Part shown: piece by piece, positions 9,695 to 18,317 of the stretch
Position numbering within the stretch: position 1 is the stretch's first letter
How the letters are laid out: each line of letters begins with the position of its first letter
Translations under genes and position numbers: made by a program
NCBI GenBank assembly: GCA_039819115.1
Contig: JBCBST010000001.1
Span: 24,864 to 88,863 of the forward strand
DNA: 64,000 nucleotides
Origin: JBCBST01 sp039819115
GTDB lineage: Bacteria; Bacteroidota; Rhodothermia; Balneolales; Balneolaceae
Direction of reading: 5' to 3'
Notes under the pieces: generated by a model
Seen by the model: only the letters and a program-made list of their open reading frames with translations
Database searches by the model: none
Told to the model about the DNA's origin: nothing

Positions 9695-10324
9695 TTAAGT
9701 GGATGCAGGGGGACAATTTTGTAACCCCCCTGAGATTATATTTGCATACGTGTCAATGAATTCGTCCATATCCACGTCTTTGGCATTTTTTAGCAGCTTT
9801 TTCTTAGAGTCCATAAACTGGACTACACCCACCGAGCAAGCCCAGCCAATGTACTGTACATAACTTGGGTTATACGCTTTAGAGAATTCCCCCGTTTTCT
9901 GTCCCTCCCTGATGATGTTTTCGTACATGTGCTGCACTTTATAGCTGGCATTGGCATAATCATCGATGTCTACTTTAAACTCCGGCCGGTCGATAACCGT
10001 GACCAATTTAAAATACTCGTTGTATTCCGTATAAAACCGGTAGCACGACTTACACACATTCCTGACTTTTTCTGTGGCGGTTTCGCCTTTCGAAGCAGCT
10101 TCTTCGAAGATATCCAGCATGATATTCAATGCTTTAATGCTTAGTTCAAGCAAGAGATCATCTTTGTTTTTGTAATACTTATATACGGTACCTTTGGCAA
10201 TATCTGCTTTTGCCACCACCTGGTCTATCGTGAAATTTTCGATGCCTTGCTCTAACAGCACAAGATCTGCTGCAAGCATGATCTGTCGCTTTCGGGTGGC
10301 TTCGCTGTAGTGTTTATTTTTCAT
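9695..10324 (-). CDS. TetR/AcrR-family transcriptional repressor of the efflux operon
   Basis: One-component regulator of 209 residues. The N-terminal DNA-binding domain (residues 1-60) has a clear helix-turn-helix in FTIDQVVAKADIAKGTVYKY followed by YKNKDDLL. The C-terminal ligand-binding domain is all-helical and diverged, as usual for the family. It is the first gene of the operon that continues with the cyclase-like gene and the RND system. Two identical operator palindromes sit immediately upstream of its start codon, one beginning 2 bases before the ATG, which predicts tight autorepression. The inducing ligand is unknown. Confidence 0.92.
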   Translation of the reverse strand: MKNKHYSEATRKRQIMLAADLVLLEQGIENFTIDQVVAKADIAKGTVYKYYKNKDDLLLELSIKALNIMLDIFEEAASKGETATEKVRNVCKSCYRFYTEYNEYFKLVTVIDRPEFKVDIDDYANASYKVQHMYENIIREGQKTGEFSKAYNPSYVQYIGWACSVGVVQFMDSKKKLLKNAKDVDMDEFIDTYANIISGGLQNCPPAST

Positions 10325-10326
10325 AA

Positions 10327-10339
10327 TGACTAACGGTCA
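10327..10339. promoter_or_regulatory. TetR operator copy 1 upstream of tetR
   Basis: TGACTAACGGTCA begins 2 bases upstream of the tetR start codon. It is identical to the copy at 10350-10362 and of the same consensus as 9024-9036. A repressor here would block the ribosome-binding region template and early transcription. Confidence 0.7.
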
Positions 10340-10349
10340 ATTTGATGGT

Positions 10350-10362
10350 TGACTAACGGTCA
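10350..10362. promoter_or_regulatory. TetR operator copy 2 upstream of tetR
   Basis: Exact second copy of TGACTAACGGTCA, 23 bases from copy 1, about two helical turns. This places two dimers on nearly the same face of the DNA. Confidence 0.7.
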
Positions 10363-10681
10363 TTTTTAAATGTTTAGTTCCCGGAGTTCAAAAAAAAATT
10401 ATCTCCCTGAAAAAGAGGACACCTCTAATTGGCCATTAGTTATCCAACACCGGCGACAAAAGGAGAGCGGATAGCCTCATTCTTGCAGAAAATTCTCTGT
10501 CTGACAGATTAAAACCTGGCTAAGCGGATATAAGCTAACCCACTTTATTGAGCAGATAAAGATACTACAGGTTGATTTAAAAGATCGTTTGATTTTTACC
10601 AGGGACGGGCTTCATTTGATCCCGGTTATGCAATAGATTCTTTTGTAGAATTCGTATTTCGAATCAGGGTAAGTTCCAGAG
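10363..10681. other. Intergenic region, tetR promoter side and parE 3' side
   Basis: About 320 bases without a credible gene in any frame. The end nearest tetR must hold the operon promoter. The end nearest parE has a weak palindrome (ATTCG...CGAAT near 10650) that could act as a transcription stop but lacks a clear T-run. I see no repeat, RNA gene or insertion sequence. Confidence 0.5.
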
Positions 10682-11032
10682 TTAAGTGCTGGATTTGTTG
10701 TATAAGGCTTTGGCCTCATTCTCGAGGGTCGGTTCAAGTTTTTTCATACGCTCCAATAGGTTCATGGAAGTATGTTTGACTGTAAGCACATAAATATGAT
10801 CTCCTATGATGTCACAGATCAAGAAATGTTTTTGGACAGGATAGGCCATGAATCTGGAGGATATTTTTTTATTGATTTTTAATAGCCCATTATTTTCCTG
10901 TAACAGAACAAATGATTCTTCAAAGTCTCGAATATATTTCAAAGCTGTTGTTTCTCCCCATTCAGCATAGGAAAAATCGTAAATATCCTGAATATCATCT
11001 AGTGCTTTGTCTGTAAGGAAAAGTTTTTTCAT
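10682..11032 (-). CDS. ParE/RelE-superfamily toxin
   Basis: Toxin of a type II toxin-antitoxin pair, 116 residues with the ParE fold order: LTDKALDDIQDIYDFSYAEWG helix pair, TALKYIRDFEESF, then beta strands ending YVLTVKHTSMNLLERM. ParE proteins poison gyrase and RelE proteins cut mRNA; the sequence alone does not decide which. The basic/aromatic strand SRFMAYPVQKHFLIC and the final VKHTSMNLLERM are closer to ParE. It is slightly longer than usual because of a charged C-terminal tail. Its start overlaps the antitoxin stop in an ATGA, so the two are translationally coupled. Confidence 0.88.
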   Translation of the reverse strand: MKKLFLTDKALDDIQDIYDFSYAEWGETTALKYIRDFEESFVLLQENNGLLKINKKISSRFMAYPVQKHFLICDIIGDHIYVLTVKHTSMNLLERMKKLEPTLENEAKALYNKSST

Positions 11033-11295
11033 TGGGCTTTACGCTTGCTATGCGCGGTTAAATCCGCAAGCAGATCCCCCGAAAATTCATGAGTACGCCC
11101 ATGTACCACATCCTGATATCCTTCTACGATTGAGTTTCTGAGTTGGGCTGCTTGCAAACGCTCACTGTCATGACGAATAAGATCACGTACATATTCGCTT
11201 GGAGTGGCATACAAGGTACCATCTCCGGACTGGCTGATGACGAATTTTTTCATTTCGTCGGTAAGGGCAATATTAATCGTCTCTGTTTTGGGCAT
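11029..11295 (-). CDS. ParD-type ribbon-helix-helix antitoxin
   Basis: An 88-residue antitoxin. The N-terminal half has the ribbon-helix-helix DNA-binding pattern TINIALTDEMKKFV followed by TPSEYVRDLIRHD. The C-terminal half (about 50-88) is the toxin-neutralising tail. It precedes the toxin with a 4-base ATGA overlap, the classic order for autoregulated parDE modules. The inverted repeat at 11313-11340 lies in its promoter region and is the likely autoregulatory site. Confidence 0.9.
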   Translation of the reverse strand: MPKTETINIALTDEMKKFVISQSGDGTLYATPSEYVRDLIRHDSERLQAAQLRNSIVEGYQDVVHGRTHEFSGDLLADLTAHSKRKAQ

Positions 11296-11312
11296 AGTTC
11301 AACTTTTTTAGG

Positions 11313-11340
11313 TATATAAACATACTTTGCTCTTTATATA
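11313..11340. promoter_or_regulatory. Inverted repeat in the parD promoter region
   Basis: TATATAAA (11313-11320) and TTTATATA (11333-11340) are perfect 8-base arms 12 bases apart, starting 18 bases upstream of the antitoxin start codon. AT-rich and symmetric, it fits an antitoxin operator overlapping the promoter. Function is inferred from position. Confidence 0.45.
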
Positions 11341-11355
11341 TTGTCAATATTTAAC

Positions 11356-11463
11356 ATGCAAAGAGTCCGGGTAACCACACAGGGTTCCTCTCAGAATGGT
11401 ACCGGTATTGTCCACCCGAACTATCATCCCGATGCTTCAGAGTATAAAGTGAAACGATATTAA
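11356..11463 (+). CDS. Possible 35-residue small protein or gene remnant
   Basis: A short frame opening MQRVRVTTQGSSQNGTGIV and ending in a polar segment with HPNYHPDASEYKVKRY. It is compositionally protein-like but has no recognised family and no clear ribosome-binding site. It sits between the parD operator and the terminator of the BNR-repeat gene, so it could be the surviving 3' end of a displaced gene. Low confidence that it is expressed. Confidence 0.2.
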   Translation: MQRVRVTTQGSSQNGTGIVHPNYHPDASEYKVKRY

Positions 11464-11542
11464 CACTAAAAGGCGGAGAGCTCGTGTTTCTTTTTGTCCC
11501 CAAACAGGACATGAACAAGCAGCGACAGTTTAGGAAAGAAAA

Positions 11543-11565
11543 AAACCGCGCTGAACGCGCGGTTT
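11543..11565 (-). terminator. Intrinsic terminator of the BNR-repeat gene
   Basis: A 9-bp perfect stem (AAACCGCGC at 11543-11551 with GCGCGGTTT at 11557-11565) and a 5-base loop. A purine/A-rich stretch precedes it on the plus strand, giving a T-rich tail in the leftward transcript. It lies 33 bases past the stop of the leftward BNR-repeat gene. Confidence 0.8.
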
Positions 11566-11598
11566 AGTACATAGAAAACAGAGAAGAGAAAGAAACGA

Positions 11599-14500
11599 TC
11601 AGAATTCCTTAAAGGGACTCGGTGCGGCCGTTTCCACGGCGACACGATAGGCAGGCCAATCCACATTAAAGAAGTTATTGATCTGGGAAACAGCATCATC
11701 CACCGCTTCTTTAGCAAGACGCAACAGGTTTTGTTCGGTCTCGCCAGGACCATCATAATCGCCACCGAGATACCTGCCCGGAGCAAACAGTCGGGTCATA
11801 ACGGTTGGGTTCGGGTTACGGACAATACCCTGACGATTGTCTTGTTTTCCGAATACCATATCCAGTAAGCTGTCGATCTGTTTCTTTGTCTTTTTATTGG
11901 CTTCATTCAGTTCTTTCAGGTCGTCTTTGTCCCGGGAATCTGCTTTTGCCAATTTTTCATTCATCTCCACGATTTCTTTTGCTTCCACCAGTTTTGAGGT
12001 GGCTTCAGCCAGTTTTTCCCGAAGATCATTCATGCTATTTCGAAGTTCATCCGAAGCACGCAAAGCTGTCATAGGCATTTCCATGCGGGAATCAGGATGT
12101 ACAGTAACCATCGTGGAATCAGAAAATCCGCCGTACGTCATTTTTACTTTATACGTACCCGGTAGTACAGATCCGCCTGAAGGTTCGGGAGCATTAGGTC
12201 GGGGCTTTCTACGGCTCGGGTTGCGAACGCCTTTTTTATCCATACCCCAAGCGGTTCGGTTAATACCTGTTTCCTGTGGGGTTCGTTCAAACGTCCGTAT
12301 TTGTTCTCCGGAAGCGTCAAACACCTCGAATGTTACCTTTGGCTTTTTAGCCGGCTTCTTTGCGTCTTTTTTCGGGAGAGCGTCGGGATTTACGGAATAA
12401 GTAAGCATGGCACCACGGCCCCGGTTTTCTCCGGCGTACACTCCATCGGCTACAAAGCGGATACCCCGTGCCTGTCGCCAGTAGGCCAGATATGCATCCG
12501 GTGATGGGAATGCTTTGATGGGGTTTTCCAGCTCCTGAGCTCCTGATGCTGCCAGTTCACGTAGTGGACGGATGTCATCCAGAACCCAGAACGATCGGCC
12601 GAAGGTACCAATCACGAGATCATGTTCCCGCGGGTGAATAACCATGTCGTAAGTAGATGCCGTTGGATACCCATTGGTCCACTTACTCCAGTTTTCACCC
12701 CCATCAACAGAAACATACAGACCTAATTCAGTACCCACGAACATTAGGTTAGGCTCTACCAAATCTTGTACAAACGATAAGGCATACCCTTCCACACCTT
12801 TATCCTTTACAATATTCTTCCAGCTTTTACCATAGTTGGTGGTATGCATGACATAGGGTTCCCAGTTCCCGCGACGATAATCATTAATTATAGCAACGGC
12901 TTCTTCGGCATTAAAGGCTGAAGATTTAACCTGCGATACCCAGCTTCCCTCAGGAACGCCTTTCACATTTCGGGTCAGATCGCTCCAGTTAGCGCCACCG
13001 TCTCTGGTGATCTGGATTTTTCCGTCGTCGGTACCCACCCATAATACATTACGTTCTTTTTTACTCGGCTCTATAGCCAGGATGGTAGTGTAGTTCTCAG
13101 CTCCGGTAGCATCGAGGGTAAGGCCACCACTTTCGTGTTGTTTTTGCTTGGTGGTGTCGTTTGTGGTCAGATCGGGAGATATGATGGTCCAGCTCTCACC
13201 ACTGTTGGTACTTTTATGCACGTATTGGCTGCCGAAGTAAATGGTCTCATCGTCAAACGGATCGGAGTTAATCGGTGAATTCCAGTTAAAGCGGAGGGGC
13301 GCACCTTCCGGATGGGTAGGCTTAACGAACCGTGAACTACCGGTTTCCCGATCAATACGTCCCACATTTCCTTGTTGCGACATGGCATAAGCGTACCGTG
13401 GATTGCTGGGGTCAATCATCACATCAAAACCGTCCCCGAAAAAGAGTTCTTCCCAATACGCATTCCGGATACCACCTGAGCGCCAGACATAGGCCGGTCC
13501 CTGCCATGATCCGTTATCCTGCATCCCTCCATACACGTTATAGGGTATTTCGTTATCTACGGCAACATGGTAATACTGACCAACCGGTACATTATCCAGA
13601 AAGCGCCAGGTTTTACCACCATCCCAGGTGATGTTTACCCCGCCATCGTTTCCATCCATCATGAACCCGGGGCTTTCTTTACTTAACCAGAAGGCATGAT
13701 GATCGGGATGAACCCAATTGTAGAAGGGATAGAGGCTTTCAAATGATTTACCCCCATCTTCACTTTTTGAAATATAGGTATAGATGCTGAATACGCGGTT
13801 TTCATTGAAGGGGTCAACGTAGATTTCGGCATAATAGAAGGGTCGGTTACCTACATCGCCGTCTTTAGCTACTTCCTGGCGTTTCTCCCAGGTAAAGCCA
13901 CCATCCTCACTTCGGTAGATGGCGTTTTTCTTTGATTCCACATGGGCATACACCACATCGGTATTGCTTTGGGCTATCGCTACTCCGATACGTCCGAGTT
14001 CACCTTTTGGCAGGCCATCTTCATCGGATAATTTCTTCCAGTTTTCACCACCGTCCAACGTCATGTATAGTCCGGAACCTTCACCACCGGATTCGAAAAA
14101 CCAGGGCCATCTCCGAAATTCCCACATGGCCGCAAAGAGCTTGTTGGGATTATTCGGATCCATTACTAAATCAGCAATACCTGTACGGTTGTTATTGTAC
14201 AGTATTTTAGTCCAGGTTTTTCCACCATCAGTTGTTTTGTACACCCCACGTTCTTCACTATCGGCCCAGGCATTTCCCTGTGCACCAACGTAAACTACAT
14301 CCGGATTTTCCGGGTGGATGATCACCCGATGAATGTTTCGAGTTCCTTCCAGTCCCATGAGTTGCCAGCTGCGGCCTCCATCAATACTTTTATATATTCC
14401 TGCTCCTGAACTCTGGCTGTTTCGGGGATTACCTTCTCCGGTACCTACCCAGACAATACTGGGGTTTTTTTGATGGATGTCGATTGCTCCAATCGAATGT

Positions 14501-14769
14501 GCTCCATATTCGTCAAAAATGGGTTCCCATCGTATCCCTCCACTTTCCGATTTCCAGACTCCCCCGGAGGCAGAACCGATGTACATGATATCGGTATTGC
14601 TTTCTACCACATCAATAGCGGTAATCCGTCCACTCATTCCCGCAGGCCCGATATTTCTCGGTTCCATTCCTTTTAGCAAGTCCATATCCAGTTGCTGGGC
14701 CTGGGCAGAAAACGTAATTCCCAATACCACCAGCCATGCACTTAATAGTTTTCGTAGCGTGTTGTTCAT
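11599..14769 (-). CDS. Secreted sortilin/BNR-repeat beta-propeller protein
   Basis: A 1056-residue exported protein of the large VPS10/BNR family abundant in marine Bacteroidota and Balneolota. The signal peptide is MNNTLRKLLSAWLVVLGITF with cleavage after AQAQ. Repeated BNR units occur, such as IYKSIDGGRSWQLM, VYKTTDGGKTWTKI, IYRSEDGGFTWEKR, IQITRDGGANWSDL and LYVSVDGGENWSKW (about residues 60-750), which form a beta-propeller. The C-terminal part (780-1056) has a lysine/proline-rich stretch, an immunoglobulin-like segment (PGTYKVKMTYGG) and a coiled coil. Families like this have been annotated as glycosyl hydrolases without evidence; no catalytic residues are recognisable here. It lies downstream of the zinc protease but is separated from it by a terminator. 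Confidence 0.9.
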   Translation of the reverse strand: MNNTLRKLLSAWLVVLGITFSAQAQQLDMDLLKGMEPRNIGPAGMSGRITAIDVVESNTDIMYIGSASGGVWKSESGGIRWEPIFDEYGAHSIGAIDIHQKNPSIVWVGTGEGNPRNSQSSGAGIYKSIDGGRSWQLMGLEGTRNIHRVIIHPENPDVVYVGAQGNAWADSEERGVYKTTDGGKTWTKILYNNNRTGIADLVMDPNNPNKLFAAMWEFRRWPWFFESGGEGSGLYMTLDGGENWKKLSDEDGLPKGELGRIGVAIAQSNTDVVYAHVESKKNAIYRSEDGGFTWEKRQEVAKDGDVGNRPFYYAEIYVDPFNENRVFSIYTYISKSEDGGKSFESLYPFYNWVHPDHHAFWLSKESPGFMMDGNDGGVNITWDGGKTWRFLDNVPVGQYYHVAVDNEIPYNVYGGMQDNGSWQGPAYVWRSGGIRNAYWEELFFGDGFDVMIDPSNPRYAYAMSQQGNVGRIDRETGSSRFVKPTHPEGAPLRFNWNSPINSDPFDDETIYFGSQYVHKSTNSGESWTIISPDLTTNDTTKQKQHESGGLTLDATGAENYTTILAIEPSKKERNVLWVGTDDGKIQITRDGGANWSDLTRNVKGVPEGSWVSQVKSSAFNAEEAVAIINDYRRGNWEPYVMHTTNYGKSWKNIVKDKGVEGYALSFVQDLVEPNLMFVGTELGLYVSVDGGENWSKWTNGYPTASTYDMVIHPREHDLVIGTFGRSFWVLDDIRPLRELAASGAQELENPIKAFPSPDAYLAYWRQARGIRFVADGVYAGENRGRGAMLTYSVNPDALPKKDAKKPAKKPKVTFEVFDASGEQIRTFERTPQETGINRTAWGMDKKGVRNPSRRKPRPNAPEPSGGSVLPGTYKVKMTYGGFSDSTMVTVHPDSRMEMPMTALRASDELRNSMNDLREKLAEATSKLVEAKEIVEMNEKLAKADSRDKDDLKELNEANKKTKKQIDSLLDMVFGKQDNRQGIVRNPNPTVMTRLFAPGRYLGGDYDGPGETEQNLLRLAKEAVDDAVSQINNFFNVDWPAYRVAVETAAPSPFKEF

Positions 14770-14799
14770 ATTTATTTAGGTGTGATTAAAAAAATAACG

Positions 14800-14824
14800 G
14801 GATGCCCTTTTGGGACATCCCGCT
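14800..14824 (-). terminator. Intrinsic terminator between the zinc protease and the BNR gene
   Basis: CGGGATG (14800-14806) pairs with CATCCCG (14818-14824), extended inward by CCC/GGG. An A-run at 14791-14796 on the plus strand gives a T-run in the leftward transcript. It lies 22 bases past the protease stop codon, so the BNR gene downstream needs its own promoter. Confidence 0.75.
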
Positions 14825-14845
14825 CCGTAGTTAGATCCTAACGCA

Positions 14846-17335
14846 CTAGTTGTTGGGATCTAAAACGTTATCGATTAATTCCGAGGCATCCCGAAGGTGA
14901 GCTCGTGTAGCCCGGTCAGAAACGCCATTTCGTATATTTCGATCGATGTCGCGCTTTAATCGTTCCAGTTGTTCACGTACAACCGGGCGGATATCTGACT
15001 GAGAAAGATCGTAAGCAGATCCGAAGAAACCACCTCTTCTGGGTTCAACGGTCATCAGGTTGTCCATTCGCTCTATATAAGCGCGTTGCAGATGACGACG
15101 ATGAACGTCAATGGTTCGGTTTCCACGAAGTTCGCTCCAGACCCCACTGCGAAGATCATCCATCATTTCATAAATGGTGTATACATCTCCCTCATTTCGG
15201 GTTTCACTCTCTACCAGGCGTGCTAATCGGTTAATGTTCGTCATATTATTGAGAACACCAGCCTGTGCACCCCGGAACGTTTCAACGGCGGTGGCCTGGT
15301 TGATGCGATCGAGAATGTCCCGGTTAAATGCCCAGGTAGGAGTGGACAATGCATGTTCAAGCAGGAAGTTCATGGCACGACGCTGGTCGTCTTCGTCTAC
15401 CACTTCGTATACTACTCCATCCTGTTCGAATGTTTTATAGGTCTGATAGACCCCACCAATGTAGGTGGTTACATGCCCCATATAGCGTCTCCACTGCCCA
15501 ATCACCTGACCGTACAGTTCAGATAAGTCAGAAAATTCTTCGCCGTCTTCTTCAACCCAGTTTATGAGGTTGCCAGTAATGTTTTCGAGATTCTTAAGCC
15601 CTAGTTCACTGGCTCTCATGGCATCGTCACCAATGGCTTCGGTTTGGGAGCGTGGATCGGCACCAGTGGAATATCCGAAGAAGTACAGTGGGTCGTCTCC
15701 GTTGTTTACGATCCATTGATTAAGGATTTCGTTTTCATCATCCGGCTCATCGATATCCGGGAACCAGGTATAGCCCCACTTAATAGACCATTTGTCATAT
15801 TCCCCGATTTGAGGATAATACTGGGTAACGCCGTCCTCTGGTTGTGCCACGTAATTGAATCGGGCATAGTCCATAATGGAGGGAGCGGTTCCGTGAGCAG
15901 AAGTGAACTCAGGATCGCGTAATTGTTCTACGGTATAGCCTACACTGGAACCCATGTTATGAGGAAGGCCGAGGGTGTGTCCTACTTCGTGAGCCATAAC
16001 GAAACGAAGCATTTCTCCCATGATGTCATCTGACATTTTCACATTCCGTGCATCAGGATTAGAAGCAGCGGTTTGTATGAAGTACCAGTTGCGAAGCAGG
16101 TTCTGAATGTTGTGATACCAAAGGATGTCACTTTCCAGAATCTGACCAGAACGCGGATCATGAACGTGTGGTCCCTGAGCATTCTGAATCGGGTTTGTGA
16201 TATAACGCATTACCGAGTAGCGGACATCTTCGGGTGAAAATTCAGGATCTTCTTCTGGTGTCGGAGCTTCTTTACCGATAATCGCATTTTTGAAACCTGC
16301 GGCTTCGAAAGCAACTTGCCAGTCGTCAATACCTTGAATCAGGTAAGGCACCCACTTCTTAGGAGTAGCAGGGTCCAGATAGTAGATAATTGGTTCTTCA
16401 GGTTCTACTAATTCTCCACGAAGGTAAGCCGCCTTGTCTTTTGGTACCAGTTTATAGCGGGTGATAAACCGGTTTGTAGCTGCTTTGTGCTCATCGGAAC
16501 TGTAGTCATATTGTCCGATGGAGAAGTAACCCACACGCTGATCCCAGTTACGAGGCATCCAGGGTTCTTCAGGTAGCAGAATCATAGACTGATTCATTTC
16601 CAGTGAGATCGTATTTGTAGCACGGTCATCCGGTGCGTTGGTGGCGTCGTAGGTGAGTACGTGACGCACTTCAATATTTTCCGGGTAGCTATTAGCATGC
16701 TGAATGAAACTTCGGGATGCATCAAGACGGCGTACAGAGAACCCACGACGCTGTCCCTGGCTTAATCCGCTGATCAAGGCTACATCGGAGGTATATAACT
16801 TGGTAACATCAACTACCACACCGGTGGTGTCTTTGTTGTAGGCAGCAATGTCAAAACTATATACTACCGGCTCGAAATTGTTATTTCGAAGCGACTTGTA
16901 AATGGGATCTTCTTCGTTGGCAACACTGCTGAATGAGACATGGCGAAGCATAATCTTGTTATCTTTTCGCTGCCACCGTACGACTTGCTGGCCTCTGGCT
17001 TTCTGGCCAGCACCACCAAAGGTGAGATTTTGTGTGCTACCGGCAATCCGGCTAACCAGGAGCATTTCGCGCTCCAGTAAGTCATTCGGGATTTCGAAAT
17101 AATACTTGTCGCTTACCTTATGGACATTAAAAAGACCTTCATCAGAAATGGCGTCTTTTGTGATGACCTGGCTAAACTTTTTGGGTTCACCTTTTTTTGC
17201 AGGTGGTTTGCGAGAGGCTGATGCGGTCGGTTTGCCGCTTGGTTTCGAGGATTTCTTGAAGGTGTTACATGCTGAAAATAAGAGGAAACAGCACAGGAAT
17301 AGAGCAGACAATCTGCCCAGTTTTGTACCAATCAT
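14846..17335 (-). CDS. Zinc-dependent metalloprotease lipoprotein (DUF5117/DUF5118 type)
   Basis: A cell-envelope metallopeptidase of 829 residues. The lipoprotein signal ends in LLFSAC, with lipidated Cys23, followed by a Lys/Ser/Pro-rich tether. The catalytic motif AHEVGHTLGLPHN (H449, E450, H453) is the extended HEXXHXXGXXH zinc signature, followed by SIMDYARFNY, whose Met fits a metzincin Met-turn. The N-terminal DUF5118/5117 region (about 50-420) and the C-terminal helical domain are full length for the family. Substrate is unknown; proteins like this are common in marine degraders of peptides. It has its own promoter region (17336-17400) and terminator. Confidence 0.9.
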   Translation of the reverse strand: MIGTKLGRLSALFLCCFLLFSACNTFKKSSKPSGKPTASASRKPPAKKGEPKKFSQVITKDAISDEGLFNVHKVSDKYYFEIPNDLLEREMLLVSRIAGSTQNLTFGGAGQKARGQQVVRWQRKDNKIMLRHVSFSSVANEEDPIYKSLRNNNFEPVVYSFDIAAYNKDTTGVVVDVTKLYTSDVALISGLSQGQRRGFSVRRLDASRSFIQHANSYPENIEVRHVLTYDATNAPDDRATNTISLEMNQSMILLPEEPWMPRNWDQRVGYFSIGQYDYSSDEHKAATNRFITRYKLVPKDKAAYLRGELVEPEEPIIYYLDPATPKKWVPYLIQGIDDWQVAFEAAGFKNAIIGKEAPTPEEDPEFSPEDVRYSVMRYITNPIQNAQGPHVHDPRSGQILESDILWYHNIQNLLRNWYFIQTAASNPDARNVKMSDDIMGEMLRFVMAHEVGHTLGLPHNMGSSVGYTVEQLRDPEFTSAHGTAPSIMDYARFNYVAQPEDGVTQYYPQIGEYDKWSIKWGYTWFPDIDEPDDENEILNQWIVNNGDDPLYFFGYSTGADPRSQTEAIGDDAMRASELGLKNLENITGNLINWVEEDGEEFSDLSELYGQVIGQWRRYMGHVTTYIGGVYQTYKTFEQDGVVYEVVDEDDQRRAMNFLLEHALSTPTWAFNRDILDRINQATAVETFRGAQAGVLNNMTNINRLARLVESETRNEGDVYTIYEMMDDLRSGVWSELRGNRTIDVHRRHLQRAYIERMDNLMTVEPRRGGFFGSAYDLSQSDIRPVVREQLERLKRDIDRNIRNGVSDRATRAHLRDASELIDNVLDPNN

Positions 17336-17414
17336 ACGTGGTTAGTTAGTTAATAGATTAAAAACTATATAAAGTGGGGCTAGGAGTTGTACTAAGCAAG
17401 TATGAAAAAACAAG

Positions 17415-17443
17415 GGGGTGTAAAAATTCTAAAAATTTACCCC
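17415..17443 (-). terminator. Probable terminator of the nine-gene priA-scpB-rluB run
   Basis: A stem made of GTAAA/TTTAC extended by GGG/CCC with one bulged base, with a T-rich tail leftward (17405-17412). The right arm includes the stop codon of the alpha/beta hydrolase gene. Confidence 0.55.
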
Positions 17444-18315
17444 TTTAAATACTCAGTAAACCAGCCCTTTGTCCATTCGACAACTTCATGGAGTGGTTTT
17501 GGAAATTCCTGAGCCTCGAATGGATGTGATCCTCCAAACGTATGGCCCCCGTTTGCCACCAACCGCAATTCTTTATCATTAGAGGCACAGGCTATGTGTA
17601 GTTTTTCAGAATCGGTATACGGAATGGTTTCGTCTTCCCGACCGTGAATGAACAAGACAGGAACTCTCAGGTCCGCCATGCGATGCTCGGCCAGAATGCG
17701 TTCCTGATGTTTTATTGCATCATCATACAGCGATCGCTTCACTCTCATGGTTTGTCCGGTTCTGGAGTTTTTGATATCGGTAAACCCTTTATTGTTCCAA
17801 TCGGATACCATGGTTTCCGGCCAGCGCTCCAGGTAGTTAGCTACGGCATTCCAGCTTACTACGGTTTGTATCGTTTCGTATTCAGCTCCCGCAACCAGGG
17901 CGGTTTGTGCACCGCGACTGTGCCCTACAATGCCAATCATATCCGTATTCAGATGGGTATGATGATCAGAAATGACTCCTTTTTGGAGGGCCTGTATGAT
18001 GGAGCCCACATCGTCCAAATCCTGTGATAATGTGTTTTGTTCAAACAAATCGAGCCGATCGAATTCAAATCTTCGATCACCAATACCGCTGGTTGAAAAA
18101 TTGAATGCAACCACAGCAAAACCCGCATAACATAATTCCTCACAAATATCGGGAAAGGTACCCCAATCTTTGAATCCTTTGAACCCGTGAAGGAATAACA
18201 CCACAGGAACAGAAACCGATGTTCCGGATACCGGAGCATATAATTCATACCGTATAGGATGATCGTTGGTAGCTGGTACGGAACCCGAAGAAATTGAAAT
18301 GTTGGTAACTTCCAT
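17437..18315 (-). CDS. Alpha/beta hydrolase (serine esterase/peptidase-like)
   Basis: A cytoplasmic 292-residue alpha/beta hydrolase without a signal peptide. The catalytic triad is visible: nucleophile S133 in GHSRG, D228 in HGREDETIP and H258 in NGGHTFGG. The oxyanion-hole motif is FLHGFKGFKDWG. The layout resembles acylaminoacyl-peptidase/dienelactone-hydrolase-like enzymes, but the substrate cannot be assigned. It is the last gene of the leftward run, 2 bases after rluB, so it is cotranscribed with an rRNA-modification gene without an obvious functional link. Confidence 0.88.
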   Translation of the reverse strand: MEVTNISISSGSVPATNDHPIRYELYAPVSGTSVSVPVVLFLHGFKGFKDWGTFPDICEELCYAGFAVVAFNFSTSGIGDRRFEFDRLDLFEQNTLSQDLDDVGSIIQALQKGVISDHHTHLNTDMIGIVGHSRGAQTALVAGAEYETIQTVVSWNAVANYLERWPETMVSDWNNKGFTDIKNSRTGQTMRVKRSLYDDAIKHQERILAEHRMADLRVPVLFIHGREDETIPYTDSEKLHIACASNDKELRLVANGGHTFGGSHPFEAQEFPKPLHEVVEWTKGWFTEYLKG

Positions 18316-18317
18316 TG

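Noticed and set aside
11837..12400. A 187-codon rightward frame antisense to the BNR gene
   Set aside because: The leftward frame has a signal peptide, BNR motifs and a terminator; the rightward frame is Ser/Phe-rich without domains.
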